Shown one piece after another: positions 56,081-64,000 of a stretch of 64,000 nucleotides of DNA. The stretch is from contig OZ021727.1 of assembly GCA_963978545.1 (NCBI GenBank), forward strand, positions 94,616,762 to 94,680,761. The letters are read 5' to 3'. A model generated the notes under the pieces. The model was not told the origin of the DNA. It was given only the letters and a program-made list of their open reading frames with translations, and made no database searches. A program made the translations under genes and the position numbers. Position 1 is the first letter of the stretch, and every line of letters starts with the position of its first letter. The DNA is from Linyphia triangularis. Its lineage: Eukaryota; Arthropoda; Arachnida; Araneae; Linyphiidae.

Positions 56081-58420
56081 TCATGGAGTGTTTAGGAACG
56101 GTAAATATAGAGATGCAATAACAGCTAAGTGAGGTGAGATTATGTCTGAAAGAGTAATTAAAGCTGCCACTAAGGAATAGCAATGTTTTTTAATATTTAT
56201 GTAATATATAATAAGATTCGATATGCAAATTGGAAGAGTTAGACTAATTTGACTGATTTGAAAGATAAATCTTAAAAATAAATGTTTTTAAAGGCAAAGG
56301 ATTTTAAAACCTTTCAATTACAGTATATATCACTTAAAATATTTAAATTAATAAAAATTTACCTTTAGTTACTTTAAATTTATGCAAGCAATTATTTATT
56401 TTTATCAAGAAAATATATTTGCAATGTTACAATGAAATTTATTCTATGTTTAAGATGTATTAGAATTGGTATGATTTTAGATATATATTAATATATGTTA
56501 CATCCTGATAATATTTACTGATCTTCTAAAATCAAAAAGTATAAAAATTGTAAGGTGACGCTCACTATATGCAAATACTTCTTCTAAAACTTTCTTTCGT
56601 TTGAGTTTCCAATCATCTTATTCGATTAATATAATTTCTTAAGGTGTTATTTATTAAATATATTCATGCGATATATCTTAAGCTTGTAGTACAGTAAGTT
56701 AAGGTATTACACAGCATAATTTCCTTTCTTATGGAAAAATTCATCCATTTTTTTTATTTCCAAATATTACAATCAATTATTAAATTCTCTAAAAGAAAAT
56801 AAAGTACAAATGAGGAGAAAACAAAAAGGAAATTGTTCTTTATCATCTTTCATTAGCCAATCAGTGTATGAATTTTCACTACCATCAATAATCTATTTAC
56901 TCCAAATTTCTCTTCGTTTCTCTTTAAATTGCTCTTGAATATTCTTCTCAAAATAACAATAGGTTACAAATAAAAGTTGACTATTTTAACATAAATTACT
57001 TGATGCTCTAAACGTGAAACACGCACGTTATACAAAGCTTAGATTATTTTTATATACGTAGAATATGTGGATAAATTATCATATTTTAATGTGATAATGT
57101 ATCTTCATATAACTACAAATTATGCTCTGGAAAAGAAAATTATTTATCAATTTGGTAAAAGGATTATTGTAATATTTAAATTGATAGATTATCTCAGTTA
57201 TTTCTTCAAGAAACTCCACAGTTTTATGAATCAAAGAAAAGAATTTTTGCAATTTATACAAACCAAAGAATAAATTATTTAACTTCAGAAGTTTTTTCAA
57301 AATTTACTTTTCGTATTAATAGAATGCATAATTATTCTCTTAAGTACTTTTTTAATAATATATTGTAAAATTATAAAACTAGTGAATGGTATTCATATTA
57401 GTTTCATGCTTAATTTCTTAATTATATATGAACATCAGGTAAACTTTTTGAAATGCATCCATGCTTATCAGAAAATGCTATTTTTTTTAGATAAAAAGCA
57501 TTGAATAAACTTTGTTTTACACTCCATGCAAGGAAGAAAATTTCACATTTTGTACTCGAAGTCGTCTTACATGTGCAGTTTTCACAGATATCGAAGTAGA
57601 GAATACGCTTTCTTAAATACATCATTCATTGAATTAAATTGAATGCTGGAAACAATTATTTTTTCTGATCAATATAAAGTTATTTTGTTTCCCTCGTAAT
57701 TTTTTAAACGTAAGTTGTGTTCCATAACTCACGATATAAAACACTTTTAAGTGAACGGGGGAAATTTTATATATAATCTAGAAAAAGAAACAACTATAGG
57801 AAGAGTTCTTCGGAAACAATATTGAAATGTAACAAAGTCATTTCCAGTCTGGGAGCATATGGAGTAAAATTTTAAAGAAATACGTTGTTTAACAGCACTC
57901 AGTTAACTCATTTCCACAGATATTTAAAAAAGTTACAAAGTCAACTGCCATAGGACGAACATGATGTAAAAGTTCAAATCCATAGTAATGAAAGTATATA
58001 ATTAGAAAGCATCACATTAGAGAAATATACCAATTTTAATTTCATTGAAGCATAAATTAACTGATGCCTAATTGTATGCAGCTTTTTTAATATCGGTATT
58101 TCTTTCAATTATGTTACAAGATACCGGAAAGAAAACAATAGGAGAGGAAACAGAAAAGTTAGAGGAGACTGTGAAAAAAAATATTATTTTATGATAATTT
58201 TTTGTAATTGTTTACATGTGATTTTATAATATATTTTTTAATTGTAAAAACTTTTCATTACTGTAATTTTTACAATTGAATAAATATACTTTTTCAATAT
58301 TATATTATTTAAAAAAAAATATTTTGAATATTTTTTTTTCTTTTTAAAATTTCTTTTTTCGTTGTGTAGGTCGTTTTTAAATTCAAATTCATACGTTAAA
58401 GTTAAATTAGTTTCGTGAAA
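56081..58420. other. AT-rich noncoding sequence
   Basis: Over 2 kb of AT-rich DNA. Overlapping frames on both strands at 57067-57300 and a frame at 57422-57625 match nothing. Confidence 0.5.
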
Positions 58421-58490
58421 ATATTCTACTAGTTTATATATGTGATATTTGACAAGTTTAAACATGAGATATTTGACTAGTTTAAACATA
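58421..58490. repeat. Three 24-bp tandem units
   Basis: Units start at 58421, 58445 and 58469 (ATATTCTACTAGTTTATA, ATATTTGACAAGTTTAAACA, ATATTTGACTAGTTTAAACA). The period of 24 gives an 8-residue repeat (FKLVKY) in a minus frame, which is an artefact. Confidence 0.85.
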
Positions 58491-58785
58491 AGAAAGAGTT
58501 TATATTTTAGAATAATACAGTTTTTTTAAGTGAATAAAAATTAAAATAATTATTTTCTATTTGAGGCAGGTAAGAGTTCTTTAAAATGAACTTAGTATTT
58601 TGAAATCGTTTTGATATACTACTATCAATGAGAATTAATTTTTGAAAAATATATTTTAAGATTTTGGTAACAGTTTCTACACTCTCTATGCAATCATGTT
58701 AATTTATTAACAATAGGAATATATTACTCTATCACTCAATACATCTACAGAGTTTTGTTAAGTGAATGATATATATAATGTTGGT
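58491..58785. other. AT-rich noncoding sequence
   Basis: No feature is seen. Confidence 0.3.
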
Positions 58786-58967
58786 TTCCTTCTTGGGCAG
58801 CGAGCGATATATTGACGAAAGAAACAGGAAAGTCGATGCCAGGGGGGAAAATAACTTCTAGAGAGAAAATGCGTTTTCACATTTTTTTGTGTGTGTACGA
58901 TGCTTTCTTGGATCGACCATTAGATAAGATACCTCAAATGCTTCCTGCATCTTCAATCTTCTAATAC
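58786..58967. promoter_or_regulatory. Duplicated GATA-motif element, copy 1
   Basis: It matches 59675-59839 in order: TCTTGGGCAGCGAGCGATAT, GAAACAGGAAAG, GATGCTTT, CCATTAGATAAGATACC (58917-58933) and AATGCTTCCTGC. The core contains AGATAA and AGATAC, GATA-factor-type sites. The copies have diverged outside the core while the core is identical, as expected for a duplicated regulatory element. A protein-coding explanation is unlikely because the indels are not in threes. Confidence 0.5.
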
Positions 58968-59054
58968 TAGAATTAAGATACAAAATAACTTGTAGTATAT
59001 GCAAAGAGAATTTGTGTCTTTTCAATTTTACATTGCATCAATTATGGTACCTTA
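58968..59054. other. AT-rich linker
   Basis: Nothing is seen. Confidence 0.3.
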
Positions 59055-59260
59055 AATCAGGATTACTTGAACCCAAGGGCTTATTTTGACCCAGAATGAT
59101 AAGTGATGTGTGTGTCGTTCCTGATACTGGTTTATTGAAATGTTCTACGTAGTTCGTTTGTCATCCTCGAGGTATTCAGAAGTACATCGAACATTTCAGC
59201 AAACCAGTATCAGGAATGACATACATCACTTTATCATTCTGGGACCAAGTAACCCTGATT
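59055..59260. mobile_element. 206-bp hairpin MITE flanked by TA
   Basis: Left AATCAGGATTACTTGAACCC and right on minus AATCAGGGTTACTTGGTCCC are TIRs. Pairing continues inward through CAGAATGATAA, GTGATGT and TTCCTGATACTGGTTT. The left arm has an extra 16 bases or so (AAGGGCTTATTTTGAC region). TA flanks both ends (59053-59054 and 59261-59262), consistent with a Tc1/mariner-derived MITE. It sits between the two GATA-motif copies. Confidence 0.82.
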
Positions 59261-59580
59261 TATGTTATTGAAAAATATTTTCGTCCCAAAATCGGTTTTG
59301 TATTATAATCCCAATAGCATTGGGATAACAATGGTTTTAAAATAAATAATTATTATTATATTTTAAGTTCGTACAAAGTATGAACATATTTTATTAGTTT
59401 ATTTTCATATTATCTTCATAATCGATTTTAAATATAAAATACATTCTTCAGAAAAAGTGTCTCTACATAAGAATTATCTTTAAATGAAATGTAAATAGAA
59501 AATTGTGTTTAGTGTAAGAAGAATGAATATTAATTTTAAAACCTTGGAATATAAATTTATGCTAATTTAAAAACAACGGC
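59261..59580. other. AT-rich noncoding sequence
   Basis: No feature is seen. Confidence 0.4.
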
Positions 59581-60350
59581 CATAAATCACTCTAAGTAAC
59601 AGACAATCCCTCTTAGCAAAGTTTTCTCATTTTTTCTTCTTCTTTTCAACAAAATAGTTCTGCAAAGTTTTTTTTTCTTCCCTGGGTGTGTTGCGAGATA
59701 CCGGTGGCAGAAACAGGAAAGGGAAAAAAACTTGGAAGAGTAAGAAAGTCTTTGTTTGGCAGAGATGCTTTTCGTGGACCGGCCATTAGATAAGATACCA
59801 CTAATGCTTCCTGCGTCTGTCAGTCGGCCATCCTCTAATGACCACCATGTTCCGATTCGCCGCCACTTGCTCAAACTTTTTCTCTTCTACAACTTTTACT
59901 CTTTCTTTTTTTTTTTTCTTTTTTTTTTTTTTGGCCACTTTTTTTAGTTCTTACTTATTTATACCTTCTTATTCCTTCGAGATTTTTCTTCCTTCTTACC
60001 CTTTTTTTTTTCCTCTCTTCTATTTGGTTTTGGATGTATGTACGCCTTCGCCAAAGGAAGCGCCAAATGGATAGAAGGAATATTTCATGGCTTAAAAAAG
60101 CATTCCCGATGGATTGATGTTGTTTGTTTTCTTGTTCCTAAGACCCCCTCCCCGAAAGAAGTATGAAAGCAAAGGAAGGTATGGGTGCTCGGCAGAAATT
60201 TTTTGGGGTATTTTTTGTTTGAATTTTTTCTCTTTTCGTGGGCGTTTTAGATGTTTCCAGAGGTTCTGTTTTCTTGTTATTATTTTCTGGTATGTATAAA
60301 TGCAGAAATAAAACTTTTCGGGTTTTACCAAAAACTCTTGGAGTAAAGTC
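59581..60350. promoter_or_regulatory. Island containing GATA-motif copy 2
   Basis: GC and complexity rise above the flanks, interrupted by T runs (about 59900-59935). It contains the duplicated element at 59675-59839. Frames on both strands (59587-59874, 59756-60074, 60092-60377) match nothing; several are phenylalanine strings from T runs. Confidence 0.3.
59675..59839. promoter_or_regulatory. Duplicated GATA-motif element, copy 2
   Basis: Partner of 58786-58967. CCATTAGATAAGATACC at 59783-59799 is identical to copy 1, followed by AATGCTTCCTGC. Upstream GCAGAAACAGGAAAG corresponds to AAAGAAACAGGAAAG. Confidence 0.5.
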
Positions 60351-61689
60351 AGATGTAGAAAGAAAAAATAAGCACAAATTTTAATGCTTGTTTTGATTTT
60401 CGTTTATTTCTTTTATTTGGGTTACTAGCCGACTACTAGTTTAGAAAGCATCCGTAGTTTCTGGATAAGAGAAACAAAATCTGTCAGTATGAATTTCGCG
60501 CAACATTGACTTCTTTCGATTAAATTTATATTTTCACTTTTTCTTAAAAAAAAATTTGAATAATCATAGCTCTTTTTATTATTTAAAATTCGAAAATTTA
60601 GTAATACTTTTAACTTAGTTATTTATTTTTAAAATGTAATTTGACAACTAGTTTGAATTAAAAGCAATGACCAATCTAATATCACAAAAAATATTATCTA
60701 CAAAAACTATTGAAATTGATTAAAGAGTTATTTTTCTTAAATGTGTCAAATTTCAAAATTAATTTCAATACTTTTGTACCCTAATTTTCTTAAACGTTTA
60801 TTTTAAATATAAGTGATTAAAACTTTACAAATTAAAAATTTCATAAATATTTGTGACCTCAATGAAAACTTGATTTATTAATCCTAAAAGAAAATGAAAG
60901 GTCTACATAATCCTGACATAATCAAAAGTAACTTAGTACTCATAAATGCTTTGTGCCGTGTAACTTATTTAAGCCCACAATTACATGAGCTTACTCTAAG
61001 CTATTACTTTTCTTGTTCAGAGTCTATGTTTACACTGTCAGTGTAGTGTTGTAGAAAGTAACTGAGTTAAAACACCACACGTATGGTTTTCAAAGTTAGT
61101 AACATTCTGCATGCATTCACGTGATGTTTAGTGAATTTTATTACTGCTTGTAGTAACAAAGATATCCCAAGAGCTTTTCACTTGTGCATGTTGTTTGAAA
61201 ACAGTTGCATTCAATAATTCTCGTTACCCTAACTAACAAAATATAAGCTTTGGATTTTCAGTTTCCATTACCACTTAACTAAGACAGATAAATCTAAACT
61301 TGTAAGTATATTAGTAACAAAAAGATAGAGTTTGACTTACAAGTTATATTAAGACTCAAGAATAAATTAATATAGTTTTTTACTTAATCTTAGTAAAGAA
61401 ATTAGTGACATTTATAATAAATTTGTGCATTTTAGTTGTGGCGTTGAGTATCAAGCACTGTACCTTGCTTGAATCGAGGCCATTGTAAAAATTGCAGATT
61501 TTGATTTATGATAATCGATTGCAAAACAATGCTCAGTTTAATTTTTGTCAACTAATAATTATAGCGAGATAAAATTGATCTTTTTTTCTTTTCTTTGAAT
61601 TCTTTCAATATTTTTTCTTTCACATTTTGTTGTTTTTCTATGGTCACATATTTTTTCAAATAAATGACTAAGAAAAGGAACGGTTATTC
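60351..61689. other. AT-rich noncoding sequence
   Basis: No feature is seen. Confidence 0.5.
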
Positions 61690-62480
61690 ACGATGAATCA
61701 AATGCAAACGAAGAGCTTCTCTATCTCAACTTACCATAAATCCATCATATTCCAGTTATAGATACTCTTTTGCAACTCAGATTACCCTTGTATGATTCTT
61801 CCATCCCCCAATAATAAACGATTCAGCATTGCATATCATCCGGGCATTTTCACCGTCCCATCCGTCACACAGTAACGCGAGAAGTCAAACTTCGCACTCC
61901 GTCTTTTCCTTCTCCCGTTTTCCTCCTTTTCCAGTTATATATATTAGAGAAACTGGAAAAAGGGAGCGCGAAGGGGAAGGGCCCATCCATTGCTGCCACT
62001 TTCCTGTGAAATTGGAGTCGGGACCAAATAATATAGGACGGACGAAAAAGGGAAAAGTAAGAAATAGGTGGGCACACAGACAGACAGACGGACGGAAAAA
62101 AAGTAGGTTTCTCGAGTGTTGGACATTAGGTGAGGCGCGTGCCGCTATTAGTCTTCCTGGGCCTAAATGGGCTTGGTCATAAGCTCAGGCCCAGGCCCCA
62201 TCTCTCACCCTGGGCCCCGCGTGACACAATCGAAAGGGAAATCTTTCACCGGGGGCCTCGACTCTTGTGACAGTTTCCCTGTCAAGTGTTGCCTGGAAAT
62301 GGATGGAAGCCATAAAGATGAAGGATGGGGCCCTGTTTCATTTTTGCCCCCTCCGTAGGGGGAGGGGGGATTAAAAAATGACCCGCCCCCCTTCACTTGC
62401 GCCAAATATCTTTCATTATTTCGCACGATGTCGCTTTTCTTTCTTGGGGAATAAGAAAAAATATCTATAGCTGTATATAC
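61690..62480. promoter_or_regulatory. GC-elevated island with GGGCC inverted repeats
   Basis: CTGGGCCT (62157-62164) and AGGCCCAG (62187-62194) form a perfect 8-bp inverted repeat; a further CTGGGCCCC lies at 62210. GACAGACAGACGGACGG (62079-62095) is a short tetranucleotide run. Frames of 117 (61829-62182), 73 and 70 codons on both strands overlap and match nothing. Strong composition contrast; candidate conserved noncoding element. Confidence 0.35.
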
Positions 62481-63370
62481 ATCGTTTGCTGAGAATAGTG
62501 ACGTAACTCAAAAATTTATGATTTTGAACCACTATTGACTTCTAAAATAGTGCAAAGAGTTGCGATCGCTGTAATTTGGTATTAAAAACATGTTATGTAC
62601 ATGAGCTCCCCTATCGGCTGTCGAGAATTTATTACCAATCATCGTTTAGTGAAAGTGTTTACAATGGGTGCTTTATTACCAGGAAAAGAAGTGTATAAGT
62701 TCAACTGTCATGAGGAGGGATGTAATATAATAGTAGTTACATTCAAATACATTTTTATGCATTATGTATTTCTCCTTTCATTTTTATTTCTTACATTCAG
62801 CGTGATTAAAATTAAAGTTCAACTTTCAAAAATCTGTAAACTCACATCAGAATGACTTGAATTTACAAGCAGAAGGACGAAATTGTTCGAAATAAGAGAT
62901 AAACCTATTCATTCTAAGAAGACTTTTTTTCTTTTTTTTTTCTTTTTTGAAGGAGAAGAAGAAAAGGGAAAAAAAGCAGTTTTTCGGAAATTGTACTTTA
63001 ATTATAATTTTGTCCTGCATATTTTTTTGTTAACAAGTTGTCTTAGGATTTTGTTTGGACTTGTTTATTTTAATTATAACTCATTAAGTGAATTAAATAA
63101 AAATAAAAAATTAAAAAAAAGAGAAAAGTTAATATTTCTCCTTTAGCAGTTGAAAAGAAATCAAAGATTGACGTTTCAACCTAAAAACTTTAAAAAGGAT
63201 TTTCTCGAAATGATATTGTTGTGTAGTACTAATTTCACTCGTGTGTATCACTAATTTCTTAACAAAGATTGAGTACAAAAAAAAAAAAAAAAATACTTAT
63301 GGTTATAAAAATTTTAAGAAAAAAAAAATCGGAACTGCATGCTGAATAATATTTTTCATTGTGAAATAGG
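62481..63370. other. AT-rich noncoding sequence
   Basis: Frames of 86-87 codons at 62595-62855 and 62883-63146 have no recognised domain. An 18-base A run lies near 63276. Confidence 0.45.
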
Positions 63371-63610
63371 ATATTTCTTTTGTCTCGGTGAGGCATAGAT
63401 GAATAGGCGGGAGCGGGTGCGGGTGAAAGTGTTTTGATAGAGATGTATCGGAATGCAAGTAATATTAGACCCGGGGGCCCGTTTGGAGGAGTTTATTTTC
63501 AGGATGTGTCATTGATCGTGGGCCGCAATTCATTTTGGTCGCCCTCGGGTGTCAATTTTCCCGCATTCCGTTGCAGTAGCAAAGGATTTCTCAACTGATT
63601 ATTGCAATCT
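63371..63610. promoter_or_regulatory. GC-elevated island at the right edge
   Basis: It contains GACCCGGGGGCCCGTTTGG (63469-63487) and GTGGGCCGCAATTCATTTTG (63519-63538). It is non-repetitive and much more GC-rich than its flanks. Candidate conserved noncoding element. Confidence 0.3.
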
Positions 63611-64000
63611 TTTTGCATTGATTTGTTTCTGAGTTATTGAGCCTTATTTTTGATAACACTAGAAAATGGATAGTTGTATTATTTTGCCCAGTTAAGGATA
63701 CATTTCGAACTAGCGAAGGTGACGGTGGATATTGACGTGAAAATTAACATGAAAAATTTAAAACAGTATTATGTCCTTTTATAACGATTTAAATAATACA
63801 AATAATGTGTACCTTTTAAAAAATTTCAGAAACAATGTCTATTTTTAACAAGAAACATTATATAATTTGTTTAATAAAATATTTTGGATTTTGTATTCCA
63901 CTACGTATTGGTAATAAAAGTGCTTTTTTCAAAGATAAATTTGAAGCAAATTTGTTTTAAAGATTGAATATCGCAGATATAAAATTTGATTCAAATTATT
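63611..64000. other. AT-rich noncoding sequence
   Basis: Nothing is seen up to the window end. Confidence 0.45.

Noticed and set aside
61829..62182. 117-codon plus frame
   Set aside because: Overlapping frames on the opposite strand are comparable, the composition reflects the island, and no family is recognised.

Overview
This is AT-rich animal nuclear DNA, most likely from an arthropod; a chelicerate such as a spider is my guess, but nothing here proves it. The eukaryotic signs are two tRNA-derived SINEs with perfect target-site duplications, a Tc1-like transposase relic, a hAT-type MITE, long-inverted-repeat (foldback-like) elements, long microsatellites, poly(A) runs and long poly(G)/poly(C) runs. 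I can support no host protein-coding gene, functional tRNA or rRNA. The longest open frame without low complexity is 134 codons (31343-31747, minus) and matches no family I know. The window reads as a gene desert or part of a very large intron.

Layout. 1-13 kb is dominated by repeats: a small MITE, a foldback-like element with a nested MITE (1.42-3.70 kb), a nine-phase tetranucleotide array (6.55-6.86 kb), a 59-bp tandem array (7.2 kb), a 659-bp long-TIR palindrome with a 7-bp TSD (7.77-8.42 kb), a dispersed repeat (8.67 kb, second copy at 27.28 kb), a composite repeat carrying two minisatellites (9.63-11.22 kb) and a third long inverted repeat (11.36-12.95 kb). 13-36 kb alternates GC-elevated islands with AT-rich sequence. 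It holds three local duplications or triplications with a unit of about 270-280 bp (16.0, 17.1 and 35.0 kb), a diverged inverted pair with a coding-like substitution pattern (19.5 and 26.5 kb), the Tc1 relic (24.4 kb) and the two SINEs (32.3 and 35.6 kb). 36-51 kb carries a possible pogo/Tigger-like end, a hAT MITE (38.1 kb), a 203-bp near-perfect hairpin MITE (43.2 kb), a dispersed repeat pair (44.3 and 50.9 kb), a 213-bp (TAAA)n array and a TTAA-flanked MITE (49.8 kb). 51-64 kb is mostly AT-rich with further islands, a 32-bp tandem array (55.4 kb), a duplicated GATA-motif element (58.8 and 59.7 kb) and another hairpin MITE between its copies.

About sixteen islands of 200-900 bp have higher GC and more complex sequence than their surroundings. 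Several hold clustered TAATTA homeodomain-type cores, GATA motifs or short inverted repeats. I read them as candidate conserved noncoding or cis-regulatory DNA near a developmental gene outside the window; this is inference and needs cross-species alignment. No set of genes working together can be described. The functional content I can see is mobile-element biology plus possible regulatory DNA. Element boundaries, and all similarity statements between copies, come from reading by eye.
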